Below are positions 33,894 through 43,230 of a stretch of 64,000 nt of DNA, in pieces (the first letter of the stretch is position 1; each line of letters opens with the position of its first letter). This stretch comes from Massilia arenae (GTDB taxonomy: Bacteria > Pseudomonadota > Gammaproteobacteria > Burkholderiales > Burkholderiaceae_D). The stretch covers positions 62,001 to 126,000 of the forward strand of contig NZ_VPFD01000005.1 in NCBI RefSeq assembly GCF_008014745.1, in the 5' to 3' direction. The notes beneath the pieces were generated by a model that was not told the origin of the DNA, did not search any database, and saw only the letters and a list, made by a program, of their open reading frames with translations. Position numbers and translations under genes: made by a program.

Positions 33894-35837
33894 ATGCCAG
33901 CCTACTCCGCCCTCGCACCCTTCCAACGCCTGTCCACCAAGATCGTCGGCGCCCTGATCGGCTTCCTGCTGCTGGCCCTGGCCGCGATCGGCGCCACCCT
34001 GTGGCTGTCGTGGCAGCTCGAAGGCGCGGCGGCCGCGATCAACGAAACCGGCAGCCTGCGCCGCCACAACTACCGGCTGGCGCTGGCCCTGCCGCGCACG
34101 CAGGAAGCGCCCGTCACCGACGCCTATGCGCGCGTCGAACGCCAGATCGCCACCATCGAAGCGACCCTGCAGCTGCTCGAACGCGGCGATCCACAGCGTC
34201 CGCTGGGATTGCCGCCGACGCCGGCGATCCACGGCGCCTTCCTCGACGTGGCGCGGCGCTGGGGCGGCCAGGTGCGGCCCAGCGCACGCCAGGTGCTGCA
34301 ACTGGAGGGACCGGCGCGCATCGAGGCGCTGCGCCTGTTCGACAACCAGCTCGAAGACTACGTGGCCGACCTCGATCGCCTGGTCAACCTGATCGAACGC
34401 GACAACGAATTGCGCACCTTCTGGCTGCGCGCTTCGCAGCTGGTGCTGATCGCGCTGGCGATCGGCGGCACGGTGGCCCTGGTCTACCTGATGTTCGCGC
34501 TGATCATCGCGCCCGTGATGCGGCTGCGCGAAGGCATGCGCAGCATGGCCGGCAGCGACTTCGGGGTGCGCCTGGACGTCGAGAGCCGCGACGAATTCGG
34601 CCAGCTGTCGAGCGGCTTCAACGAAATGGCCGACCGCCTGCAGCACCTGTATTGCAACCTCGAAGACGAAGTAAGGCGCAAGACCGCCAGCCTCGAAGAC
34701 AAGAACCGCGAACTCGCGCTGCTGTACGACTGCGCGGCCTTCCTGCAGCAGCGCCACACTTTGGCGACCATGTGCAGCGGCTTCCTGTCGCGTATCGCCG
34801 CCTATTTCGGCGCGGCCGGCAGCACCGTGCGCATCGTCGACCCGGCCAACGAGAACATGCACATGGTCGTGCACGACGGCCTGTCCAGCGAGATGGCCGA
34901 GGCCGAGCGCTGCATGAAGATCGGCGAGTGCCTGTGCGGCGAAGCGGCGGCCCGGAAGATCTCGGTGGTGCACAGGCTGGAAGACATGCCGCAGATCGGC
35001 CCTCTGGCCTGCAGCCGCGAAGGTTTCGCCACCATCTCGGTGTTCCAGATCCACGCGCAAGACCAGCACGTCGGCCTGTTCAGCCTTCACTTCATGCAGG
35101 GGCGCAGCTTCAGCGAGCGCGAACAGGCCCTGCTCGAGACCTTGGCCAAGCTGGTCGGGGTAGCGATCGAGAACATGCGGCTGGCGGCGCGCGAGCGCGA
35201 GATGGCGATCTCGGAAGAACGCAACCTGGTCGCGCGCGGCCTGCACGACAGCATCGCGCAAGGCCTGAACTTCCTCAACCTGCAGGTACAGATGCTGGAA
35301 ACCTCGCTCGCCGCGGGACGCGCTGCCGAGGCGGCCGAGATCGTGCCGCTGCTGCGCGCCGGGGTCCAGGAAAGCTACGAGGACGTGCGCGAGCTGCTGC
35401 TGAACTTCCGCAGCCGGCTGGCCGAGGAAGACCTGAACGCGGCCCTGCACAAGACGGTGCGCAAGTTCGCGGACCAGGCCGGCGTTGACACCGCGTTCTC
35501 GGTGCACGGCAAGGGCGGACCGCCGATCGAGCGCGAGGCGCAGCTGCAGATCCTGTTCATCGTCCAGGAAGCGCTGTCGAACGTGCGCAAGCACGCCCGC
35601 GCCAGCCGGGTCGAGGTACGGGTCGACGACAGCGACGACTACCTGGTGAACGTCAGGGACGATGGCGCCGGCTTCGACGCCGGCGCCAGGCCAGACGCCG
35701 ACGGCGGCCACGTGGGCCTGCACATCATGGGCGAGCGCGCCGGCCGCATCGGCGCCAGCCTCGAGATCGAATCGATGCCAGGCGCGGGGACCACGGTCCG
35801 GCTCCGGATCGGGCAGGCGCAGCGCCGCGCCGCTTGA
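33894..35837 (+). CDS. narX: Nitrate/nitrite sensor histidine kinase NarX
   Basis: 647 residues. TM1 spans about residues 17-39, followed by the P-box INETGSLRRHNYRL (49-62), the nitrate-binding helix of NarX/NarQ. A second helix (LVLIALAIGGTVALVYLMFALIIAPV) leads to HAMP, a GAF-like central module with several Cys (CMKIGECLCGEAA), then HisKA_3 with phospho-acceptor His in VARGLHDSIAQGLNFL and a HATPase (EALSNVRKHARAS, DDGAGFD). It senses periplasmic nitrate or nitrite and phosphorylates NarL, encoded 22 bases downstream. The start is the ATG five bases after the carbonic anhydrase stop. Confidence 0.95.
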   Translation: MPAYSALAPFQRLSTKIVGALIGFLLLALAAIGATLWLSWQLEGAAAAINETGSLRRHNYRLALALPRTQEAPVTDAYARVERQIATIEATLQLLERGDPQRPLGLPPTPAIHGAFLDVARRWGGQVRPSARQVLQLEGPARIEALRLFDNQLEDYVADLDRLVNLIERDNELRTFWLRASQLVLIALAIGGTVALVYLMFALIIAPVMRLREGMRSMAGSDFGVRLDVESRDEFGQLSSGFNEMADRLQHLYCNLEDEVRRKTASLEDKNRELALLYDCAAFLQQRHTLATMCSGFLSRIAAYFGAAGSTVRIVDPANENMHMVVHDGLSSEMAEAERCMKIGECLCGEAAARKISVVHRLEDMPQIGPLACSREGFATISVFQIHAQDQHVGLFSLHFMQGRSFSEREQALLETLAKLVGVAIENMRLAAREREMAISEERNLVARGLHDSIAQGLNFLNLQVQMLETSLAAGRAAEAAEIVPLLRAGVQESYEDVRELLLNFRSRLAEEDLNAALHKTVRKFADQAGVDTAFSVHGKGGPPIEREAQLQILFIVQEALSNVRKHARASRVEVRVDDSDDYLVNVRDDGAGFDAGARPDADGGHVGLHIMGERAGRIGASLEIESMPGAGTTVRLRIGQAQRRAA

Positions 35838-35859
35838 ATCAAAATGAAAGGAATAATGA

Positions 35860-36546
35860 ATGCCTAATGAAGGCGAAACGATCAGCGTGCTGCTGGTGGA
35901 CGACCATACCCTGTTTCGCAGCGGCGTACGCTCGCTGTTGCAGCGCAATCCACGCTTCAACGTGGTGGGAGAAGCGGCCGACGGGGTCGATGGCGTCAAG
36001 CGCGCCCTGCAACTGAAACCCGACGTCGTCCTGCTCGACCTGAACATGCCCGGCATGACGGGCATCGAGACCCTGCAGCTGATGCTGCAGGACCGGCCCG
36101 GCGCCGCGGTGCTGATGCTGACCGTGTCCGAGGAAGCCGAGGACCTGGCCGCGGCCCTGCAAGCTGGCGCGCGCGGCTACCTGCTCAAGAACATCGACGC
36201 CGATTACCTGACCCGCGCCGTGGAACGCGCGGCCGCCGGCGAATCGGTGCTGGCCGAGTCGCTGGCCGGCAAGCTGTTCGCCCACGTGCAGCGTGGCGGC
36301 GCAGCCAGGGCGCCTGCGCCGGCGTCGGAACTGGACAAGCTCACCCCGCGCGAGCGCGAGATCCTCGCCTGCCTGGCGCGCGGCGAGAGCAACAAGGTGA
36401 TCGCCCGCGCCCTGGACCTGGCCGAGAGCACGGTCAAGATCCACGTCCAGAACATCCTCAAGAAGCTCGGGCTGTCGAGCCGGGTGCAGGCGGCGGTGTT
36501 CGCGGTGGAGCATGGCTTGCAGTCAGGGCAGGAGCGGCGCGAATAG
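35860..36546 (+). CDS. narL: Nitrate/nitrite response regulator NarL
   Basis: 228 residues with AAAGGAAT before the ATG. The receiver has the acidic patch LLVDDHTLFR, phospho-acceptor Asp60 in VVLLDLNMPG, and Lys in GYLLKNIDADYL. The LuxR-type DNA-binding domain is LTPREREILACLARGESNKVIARALDLAESTVKIHVQNILKKLGL (ends given: LTPREREILA and NILKKLGL), nearly the E. coli NarL sequence. It should activate narK1K2GHJI about 7 kb downstream when NarX senses nitrate. A REP-like element directly follows the gene. Confidence 0.95.
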   Translation: MPNEGETISVLLVDDHTLFRSGVRSLLQRNPRFNVVGEAADGVDGVKRALQLKPDVVLLDLNMPGMTGIETLQLMLQDRPGAAVLMLTVSEEAEDLAAALQAGARGYLLKNIDADYLTRAVERAAAGESVLAESLAGKLFAHVQRGGAARAPAPASELDKLTPREREILACLARGESNKVIARALDLAESTVKIHVQNILKKLGLSSRVQAAVFAVEHGLQSGQERRE

Positions 36547-36603
36547 GGTCTGACTGAGGGTGCGGGATCAGCAAAGTGTTTTGCGTTTGTACCGCGACCT
36601 CAG

Positions 36604-36711
36604 CACGTCATTCCCGCGAAGGCGGGAATCTAAGTTCGAAGCGCAGCCACTCCGTGAAAGGGCGGCAGTGGAGCATAAGACTTGGATTCCCGCCTTCGCG
36701 GGAATGACGTG
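36604..36711. repeat. Pair of inverted REP elements (CATTCCCGCGAAGGCGGGAAT type)
   Basis: Two 27-base arms, 36604-36630 and 36685-36711, are exact inverse copies. Each contains its own small hairpin TTCCCGC-gaa-GGCGGGAA. The pair lies between the convergent narL and hybrid-kinase genes and may act as a bidirectional transcription stop. The type is widespread in beta- and gammaproteobacteria. Confidence 0.9.
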
Positions 36712-36755
36712 CCGAGGCGGCGCGACTGAGCTGGGCCGGGCCGGGCCGGCCCATC

Positions 36756-39268
36756 TCACTCGCCGTCGAGCGCCATCCTCGCCTGGCTCGCCAGCTGGGC
36801 CAGCGTGAACGGCTTGGCCAGGGTCCGCGCCCGCTCCAGCATGCCTTCGACCGCCTCCACGTCGCGGGTATGCCCGCTGGTGAACAGCACTGGCAGGCCG
36901 GGCCGGCGCTGCAGCGCGCGGGCGGCGAGCTGGCGGCCGCGCGCTGCAGCGCGCGGGCGGCGAGCTGGCGGCCGTCGAGTTCGGGCATCAGCACGTCGGT
37001 GAACAGCAGCGCAATGTCGGGATGCGCGTCGAGCAGGCGCAGGGCCGCCGCCGCGCCGTCCGCCACATGCACCACGTAGCCCAGCATCTGCAGCATCTCG
37101 GCCGACAGGCTGCGCACCGCCGCCTCGTCGTCCACCACCAGGACCACTTCGCCGTCGCGCGCGCGGACGATGTCCGGCGCCGCCGCCGGCTGCGCGGCCG
37201 TGCTGCCTGCCTCCAGGTGGCGCGGCAGGTACAGCTCGACCCGCGTGCCGGCGCCGGGCGTGGAGTCGATGCGCACCTGGCCGCCGGATTGCTTGACGAA
37301 GCCGTACACCTGGCTCAGGCCAAGTCCCGTGCCGCGCCCCACTTCCTTGGTGGTGAAGAAGGGCTCGAAGGCCTTGGCCAGCACGTCGCGCGGCATGCCG
37401 GCGCCGGTGTCGGCCACCGCGATCATCACGTAGTCGGCGGGTGCGGCATCGCCCAGCTCCACGAAGTCGTGGCGGTCGAGCACGCAGTTGGCGGTCTGGA
37501 TCAGCAACTGGCCGCCATGCTCCATCGCGTCGCGCGCGTTCACCGCCAGGTTCAGGATCGCATGCTCCAGCTGGTTATGGTCGGCGTGCAGCAGCCACGG
37601 GGCGCCGCCCAGCTCCAGCTCGACGCGGATGCTGCCGCCGAGCGAATGCCGGATCAGCTCGGACATGCCGGCCACCAGATCGTTGGCGCAGACCGATACC
37701 GGCTGCAGCGGCTGCTGGCGCGAGAAGGCCAGCAGGCGCTGCGTCAGCTGGGCCGCGCGCCGCACGCCGCCCTTGGCGATGGCCACGTAATGCTGGGCGC
37801 GTTCGTCGCCCTCGCCCAGGCACCGGCCGAGCAGCTCCATCGCGTTCGACACCACCGCCAGCATATTGTTGAAATCGTGGGCGATGCCGCCGGTGAGCTG
37901 GCCCACCGCCTCCATCTTCTGCGACTGGCGCAGCGCCTCTTCCATACGCGCGTGGCGTTCCAGTTCGCTTGCCACGCGCCGCTCGAGGGTGTCGTTCATG
38001 TCGCGCAGCGCCACCTCGGCGCGATGGCGCTCTGTGATGTCCTGGAACAGCACGGCGACCTGGCGCCGCTCGGGCGGCTCGATGCGCAGCGCCGCCAGTT
38101 CGAGGAAGCGCCCGGTGTGTTCAAGCTCGCGCTCGAAGCGGATCGGCTGGCCTTCGAGCAGCACCTGGCGGTAGATCTCGATCCAGCCCTCGGCCTCCAA
38201 CGGCACCATGTCCCGGACCCGTTGCCCGACCACGTCCTCGATGCCGGCATTGGCCGCATAGGCGGGGTTGGCCAGCACGTGCACATAGTCGCTCATCGGG
38301 CCATGGGGACCGTCCAGGAACTCGATCACGCAGAAGCCCTCGTCGATCGATTCGAACAGGGTGCGAAACAGGCGCTCGCTTTCCTGCAGCGCCGCCCGGG
38401 TCGCCCGCTGCTCGCTCAAGTCGAGCATGGCGCCGATCATGCGCCGCGCGCGGCCTTCGGCGTCGCGCAGCACGGTGCCGCGGTCAAAGATCTCGGCATA
38501 GCTGCCGTCGGCGCGCAGGAAGCGGTACTCGCCCGACCAGCTGCTGCCCTGGCTGTCGATCACCGCGTGGATGGTGCTGTCGATGCGCGGCCGGTCCTCG
38601 GGGTGGATGTGCTCGAGCCACCAGTCGGCGCTGGTCGCGTCGAACTGGTGGCCGAACAGCGTCTGCACCGCCTGGTTCCAGATCACGTGGCCGTCGGCCA
38701 TATTCCAGTCCCAGATGGCATCATTGGTCGACAGCAGGGCAAGCCGGTAACGCTCCGCCGTCTCCTGCGTCTGCGCGGTGCCGCGCGCGGCGGCGGCCTC
38801 GCTCTCGCGCAGGCTGCGCCGGGCGGCGACCGTCGCGCTCACGTCCTGCACCGTGCACAGCAAGCCGTGCACGCGACCGGCGTCGTCGCGCAGCGGCGCG
38901 AATGCGAACGTCGCCCAGGCCACCGCGGCGCCGCCAGCGCCAGGCAGCGCCAGCTCATCGACGCGGCTGCCCCGGCCATCGAGTGCCCGCAAGGCCGCAG
39001 GCCGCAGCGCATCCCAGGCGTCGCCCCAGGCTTCGGCGGCCGGCGCGCCGGGCCGCCGGTCGCCGGGCGACGGCAGCAAGGCGCCGCAGGCGTCGTTGGC
39101 GAGCAGCGCCAGCGCATCGCCCCAGGCCAGCCACATCGGCGCCGGGGATTCGAGGACCAGCGCAGCGGCCAGGCGCAGTGCAGAAGGCCATTCGCACGGG
39201 TCGCCCAGCGGCGAATCACGCCATTGCTGCTCGCTTAATCCTGCCTGGCGTAATACGGCTGTGTTCAT
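36756..39268 (-). CDS. Soluble PAS hybrid histidine kinase, receiver frameshifted by a tandem duplication
   Basis: The gene codes for an N-terminal domain starting [20 protein letters not shown], about three PAS domains ([30 protein letters not shown]), HisKA with His in [18 protein letters not shown] and HATPase ([29 protein letters not shown]). There is no membrane segment. The C-terminal receiver begins normally ([22 protein letters not shown]), then a 35-bp duplication at 36906-36974 shifts the frame and the reading continues out to 36608 through the REP element. With one copy removed, the frame reads [23 protein letters not shown] and stops at 36756, restoring the receiver with its lysine. 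The kinase core is untouched, so partial function is possible. Confidence 0.85.
36906..36974. repeat. 35-bp tandem duplication breaking the hybrid-kinase receiver
   Basis: The unit starting GCGCTGCAGCGCGCGGGCGG occupies 36906-36940 and is repeated at 36941-36974 (34 of 35 bases, the last differs). Since 35 is not a multiple of three, it shifts the reading frame of the gene on the minus strand. Confidence 0.92.
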
Positions 39269-39691
39269 CGATTGGTGCGGAAGTTAAGAAAATGGCTTAA
39301 TGGCCAATACCACAAGGGATAGTACAGGAACAGCATAAAGTTGTCGCGCCGGAAAGTACCCGCCTGCGCTGCCAGATGGCGAGCCGATATCGCGACACGC
39401 TACCTATCCGCGCTAAATATTTCCCTAAAGAATCTAAATTTGATCTAGATCAACTTTTAGTCGCGACGCCGTTTGCTACACTGCGAGCACGCAGCCCAGC
39501 CCCCGCTGCCACTCCTCGTCGACGGGATCCGCGCATTGCAACGATGCACACAAGCCATGCGAACCGACCGTCCGCGCCTCTCCCGGCAGCACACGATATG
39601 TCGTTCCACATCCCGGCCGCGCCGCCGCGCATGACGCATGGCGGCCGGCGTCACAACCCGTATTGCAGTACCCGAAACGAAGAAGTCGACT
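39269..39691. other. 423-bp divergent control region (hybrid kinase / chemoreceptor)
   Basis: No convincing gene. An AT-rich stretch at 39410-39485 holds an FNR box. A short open frame across 39376-39720 (114 codons) overlaps the chemoreceptor start and has no recognisable domain. The chemoreceptor mRNA would have a leader of about 200 bases. Confidence 0.6.
39440..39453 (+). promoter_or_regulatory. FNR/ANR box TTGAT-CTAG-ATCAA upstream of the chemoreceptor
   Basis: Perfect FNR consensus palindrome. A -10-like TACACT follows at 39477-39482, so the box centre is about 41-42 bases before the expected start of transcription, the position of activating FNR sites. Confidence 0.8.
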
Positions 39692-41296
39692 ATGAAACTC
39701 GCAAATTTATCGATTGGTAAACGGCTGGCCGCCGGATTCGGCCTGGTGAGCATCCTGCTCCTCATCATGATCGCGATCGGCAGCACGATGCTCAGCCGCG
39801 TCAAGGCCAGCACCGACGAGATCATCGGCCAGCGCATGCCGCGCATCGAGGCCACGCAGCAGCTGCTCTCCGAAGTAAACGACATCGCGATCGCCCTGCG
39901 CAACCAGATCCTCACCGACAACGCCGACGACCGCGCGGCCCAGTCCCGTGCCATCCTCGCCGCCCGCGACGCGGCCGAGCGCACCTTGCAGTATTTCGAC
40001 CGCACGCTCGACCGCGTCCGCGGCCGCAAGCTGCTGGCGCAGATCCGCAAGGAGAACGCCCTGTACGTCGCCGGCCAGGACAAGCTGATGCGCACCGTGG
40101 AAGCAGGCGACCTGCCTGCCGCGCGTGCGATCCTGACCGACGAGCTGCGTCCCATCCTGGCGCGCCTGAAGGGTGCGGCCACGACGCTGATCGACTACCA
40201 GAAGACGCTCACCACGCAGTCGGCGGCGGCGGCCGACGCGGCCTATACGCAATCGATGCTGCTATCCTGGTCGATCGGCGCTGCGGCGCTGCTGCTGTCC
40301 GCGCTCACCGCATGGTGGATCACGGCATCGATCGTGACGCCGGTGCGGCGCGCGCTGGAAGTGGCCAACACCGTCGCCGCGGGCGACCTGACCAGCACCA
40401 TCGACGTCAGCGGCCAGGACGAGACGGGCCAGTTGCTGGCCGCGCTGCGGGCGATGAACGATAGCCTGGCGCGCACGGTCGGCACGGTCCGCGCCGGCAC
40501 CGAGACCATCGCCGTGGCCGCGGGCGAAGTGGCGGCCGGCAGCCAGGACCTGTCGAGCCGCACCGAACAGCAGGCCAGCGCGCTGGAAGAAACCGCGTCG
40601 TCGATGGAAGAGCTGACGTCGACCGTGCGCCAGAGCGCCGACAATGCGCGCCAGGCCAATGCGCTGGCCCAGAGCGCGTCCGGCATCGCGAGACAGGGCG
40701 GCGCCGTGGTCGGCCAGGTGGTGGCGACCATGGACGCCATCCGGACCTCGGCCGAGCGCATCGGCGCCATCATCAACGTCATCGACGGCATCGCCTTCCA
40801 GACCAATATCCTGGCGCTCAACGCGTCGGTGGAGGCGGCGCGTGCCGGCGAACAGGGACGCGGCTTCGCCGTCGTGGCCAGCGAGGTGCGCAACCTGGCC
40901 CACCGCTCGGCCTCGGCCGCCAGGGAAATCAAGGGCCTGATCGGCGACTCGTCGGCGCGCGTGGCCGACGGCTCGGCCCTGGTCGCGCAGGCCGGGGCCA
41001 CCATGGACGAGCTCCTGCACAGCGTCGAGCGGGTCACCGACATCATGGGCGAGATCACCAGCGCCGCGATCGAGCAGTCGGCCGGCATCGAGCAGATCAG
41101 CGAGGCAGTCGGCCAGATGGATGCGGTCACCCAGCAGAACGCGGCGCTGGTCGAGCAGTCGGCGGCGGCGTCGGAGACGATGCGCGAACAGGCGGCGGGG
41201 CTGGCGCAGGCGGTGGCGGTGTTCCGTCTCGGGGACGCCGCCAACGGGGCGCTCTCCCGGCGCGCGCTCACGCGCCCTGGCGTCGCGGCAGCGTGA
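39692..41296 (+). CDS. Methyl-accepting chemotaxis protein (Tar/Tsr-type layout)
   Basis: 534 residues. TM1 ([23 protein letters not shown]), a periplasmic four-helix bundle of about 160 residues, TM2 ([22 protein letters not shown]), HAMP and the signalling hairpin with the conserved tip [37 protein letters not shown] (ends given: [11 protein letters not shown] and VVASEVR). The C-terminus lacks the NWETF tether for CheR. It should report a periplasmic ligand or the energy state to CheA/CheW. An FNR box upstream suggests use under low oxygen, perhaps for nitrate- or energy-taxis. Its last 29 bases overlap the convergent kinase gene. Confidence 0.93.
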   Translation: MKLANLSIGKRLAAGFGLVSILLLIMIAIGSTMLSRVKASTDEIIGQRMPRIEATQQLLSEVNDIAIALRNQILTDNADDRAAQSRAILAARDAAERTLQYFDRTLDRVRGRKLLAQIRKENALYVAGQDKLMRTVEAGDLPAARAILTDELRPILARLKGAATTLIDYQKTLTTQSAAAADAAYTQSMLLSWSIGAAALLLSALTAWWITASIVTPVRRALEVANTVAAGDLTSTIDVSGQDETGQLLAALRAMNDSLARTVGTVRAGTETIAVAAGEVAAGSQDLSSRTEQQASALEETASSMEELTSTVRQSADNARQANALAQSASGIARQGGAVVGQVVATMDAIRTSAERIGAIINVIDGIAFQTNILALNASVEAARAGEQGRGFAVVASEVRNLAHRSASAAREIKGLIGDSSARVADGSALVAQAGATMDELLHSVERVTDIMGEITSAAIEQSAGIEQISEAVGQMDAVTQQNAALVEQSAAASETMREQAAGLAQAVAVFRLGDAANGALSRRALTRPGVAAA

Positions 41297-42410
41297 GAGT
41301 GAAGGTCGTGCCGTTGTCCGCGGTCGAGGCGACTGTCAGTTGACCGCCGTGCGCCTGCACGATCTCGCGCGAGATGAACAGGCCAATGCCCAGGCTTGTG
41401 CGTTCGGTGTAATCGGTATTGACGCTTGACGCGATTCGCACCAGGGGGTCGAAGATGCCGGCCAGCTTGTCGGGAGGGATCAAGGGACCGCGGTTATTGA
41501 CCGCGACCACGACGGCGTCGTCGCCGTCCCTCACGCGCACCTCGACCGGCGCCTCCGGGGCGCCGTATTGCAGGGCGTTGCCGATCAGGTTGGACAGTAC
41601 CTGGGCGATGCGGCTGTCGTCGAATACCGCTTCGAGCTGGGCTGGCGCCTGGAAGTCGATCAGCTTCTCGGGATGGAAGGTGCGCAGTTCTTCGACCACT
41701 TCTTCACATACCTTCAGCAAATCACCTTCCCTTGCCTTGATCGGGATTCCCGGCCCCAGGTGGGTGCGCGTGAAATCGATCAGGTCGTTGATCAGTTTGC
41801 TCATGCGCTTGGCGCTGTTGAACATCCGCGTCGCGACCAGCACGTATTTCGGCGGAATGTCATGCGCCTGCATGACAAAGCTGGCGCCGGTGACGATCGT
41901 GCCGAGCGGGTTGCGCAGGTCGTGTCCGAGAATGGCGAGGAACATGTTCTGAGACTGCTTGACCATCGCCTGGTAACGCGCGACCGATTCGGCCAGCGCC
42001 TGATCGACCGCCTCATTGAAGCGATTGACGTCTTCCATATCGGTCGGCCGCCCGGCCGCGACATCCTCCGCCCACAAGGTCAGCACGCTGGAGCGCAGTG
42101 CGCGATACTCGGACACCAGCTGCACCACCGTGTAACCGGAGACGAGTCGCGCTTCGGCGTGGACTTCGGCTGCGGTATCGGCGCGCTCGCGCTTGCCGAG
42201 GCCGCGCGATCTGGCGCTGCGTTCGGCCTCGTCCTGCGGCTGCGCCAGGTCTTTGGCGAAGGCCTGCAGCATCTGCTTGGCGTGGTCGCGCAATTCGACG
42301 TCGTCCATGGTCAGTGCGGGCGGCTCGATGGTGCGCGCGAAATCTTCCCAGGCCTGGAGGATGGGTTCCAGATTATCCCGAATAAAATCCCCGAGGCGAC
42401 TTTTTGTCAT
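41268..42410 (-). CDS. Soluble histidine kinase with RsbRD-type N-terminal domain
   Basis: 380 residues from ATG 42410. Residues 1-150 are helical ([43 protein letters not shown]), a RsbRD_N/globin-like sensor module often fused to kinases. HisKA has His in [22 protein letters not shown] and the HATPase [34 protein letters not shown] and [13 protein letters not shown]. There is no membrane helix, so it senses an internal signal. No regulator gene is adjacent. The open frame continues to 42518 but without a better start. Its 3' end overlaps the chemoreceptor gene, tail to tail, by 29 bases. Confidence 0.88.
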   Translation of the reverse strand: MTKSRLGDFIRDNLEPILQAWEDFARTIEPPALTMDDVELRDHAKQMLQAFAKDLAQPQDEAERSARSRGLGKRERADTAAEVHAEARLVSGYTVVQLVSEYRALRSSVLTLWAEDVAAGRPTDMEDVNRFNEAVDQALAESVARYQAMVKQSQNMFLAILGHDLRNPLGTIVTGASFVMQAHDIPPKYVLVATRMFNSAKRMSKLINDLIDFTRTHLGPGIPIKAREGDLLKVCEEVVEELRTFHPEKLIDFQAPAQLEAVFDDSRIAQVLSNLIGNALQYGAPEAPVEVRVRDGDDAVVVAVNNRGPLIPPDKLAGIFDPLVRIASSVNTDYTERTSLGIGLFISREIVQAHGGQLTVASTADNGTTFTLTLPRRQGA

Positions 42411-42719
42411 TATTATTTTTCCATTTCCCGACGTTGCGCCAATCGCATCGCACCAGACTTTTTCGTCATAACAGCCATCCCTGATTTGCTTGAAAAACAA
42501 CTCATCATTGACGGTCAATTAAATTCAGAAACAATTAGGACATTCCAATAAAGTCGTGTATCTTTCATTCCTGCACTACATCAAGTCGTTGTTATTGTTG
42601 GATTTTCTCTCCAGTCTCGCCGTTTGGCAGTCCCGTTTGATTCCCTCCCGTTACACCTTTTCTTGGTCAAATGTGCATCCGAGCAATCTTGCTCAATTTA
42701 ATGCAAAAGGAATTATCAA
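42411..42719. other. 309-bp AT-rich divergent region and cold-shock leader
   Basis: Between the RsbRD-type kinase start and the cold-shock gene. It must hold both promoters. It is far AT-richer than its surroundings. A palindrome GAGCAA-tc-TTGCTC at 42681-42694 lies before the AAAAGGAA ribosome site of the cold-shock gene; a long structured leader is typical of csp mRNAs. Confidence 0.6.
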
Positions 42720-42929
42720 ATGACTACCCAAACCGGCACCGTAAAATGGTTCAACGATTCCAAGGGCTTCGGCTTCATCGCTCCTGATGCAGGCGGCGCC
42801 GATTTATTCGCGCATTTCCAGGATATTCAATCCGAAGGTTTCAAGAGCCTGTCCGAAAACCAGCGCGTGTCCTTCGTGCGCTCGACCGGACCTAAAGGCG
42901 ATAAAGCAGGAAACATCCTCGCCATCTGA
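42720..42929 (+). CDS. Cold-shock protein (CspA family)
   Basis: 69 residues, the usual length. The RNA-binding motifs are KGFGFI (RNP1) and LFAHF (RNP2, normally VFVHF), with the opening [18 protein letters not shown] and the end [10 protein letters not shown]. It binds single-stranded nucleic acid and keeps mRNA unfolded; such proteins also respond to stress and stationary phase. AAAAGGAA lies about seven bases ahead of the ATG. An intrinsic terminator follows 71 bases after the stop, so it is a single-gene unit. Confidence 0.95.
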   Translation: MTTQTGTVKWFNDSKGFGFIAPDAGGADLFAHFQDIQSEGFKSLSENQRVSFVRSTGPKGDKAGNILAI

Positions 42930-43000
42930 TCTGAAAGCCCAGCGGCGGCGCGCACCACGCAGATAGCGTGGGCGAGGCTGCCGCAGGCTGCAAGCACCTG

Positions 43001-43026
43001 AAAGCCCGCCTTCCGGCGGGCTTTTT
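43001..43026 (+). terminator. Intrinsic terminator after the cold-shock gene
   Basis: AGCCCGCC (43003-43010) pairs with GGCGGGCT (43015-43022) across a ttcc loop and is followed by five T. Good rho-independent terminator. The 301-base gap 42930-43230 contains this terminator and the leader of narK1, with no other gene. Confidence 0.92.
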
Positions 43027-43230
43027 GCATGGCGCCGCCCATCGCACTGTCGCTCCGGGCGCAAACCGGCCCTACTCCCTAGTGTCTAGCTTCCCTCCCG
43101 TCCCATAGCCCATCCGGCCGACTTTCCTTAGGTCGTTATTGCTGCCGCCAGCCCACCTGTGGCGAATGGCCGCGCACGCCCGCATTCCCTAACCTTGGTG
43201 GTAGTCGTCCCACCACCCAAGGAGAAAAAC

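Noticed and set aside
36608..36755. C-terminal extension of the hybrid kinase to 36608
   Set aside because: It exists only because of the frameshift and runs through a REP element; the restored frame stops at 36756.
37022..39238. Long plus-strand frame opposite the hybrid kinase
   Set aside because: Shadow; the kinase motifs are on the minus strand.
39376..39720. 114-codon plus-strand frame before the chemoreceptor
   Set aside because: Overlaps the FNR box and the chemoreceptor start, no domain, no good ribosome site.
43070..43090. Possible NarL heptamer TACTCCC upstream of narK1
   Set aside because: One base off the TACYYMT consensus and without a convincing second half-site at the 7-2-7 spacing.
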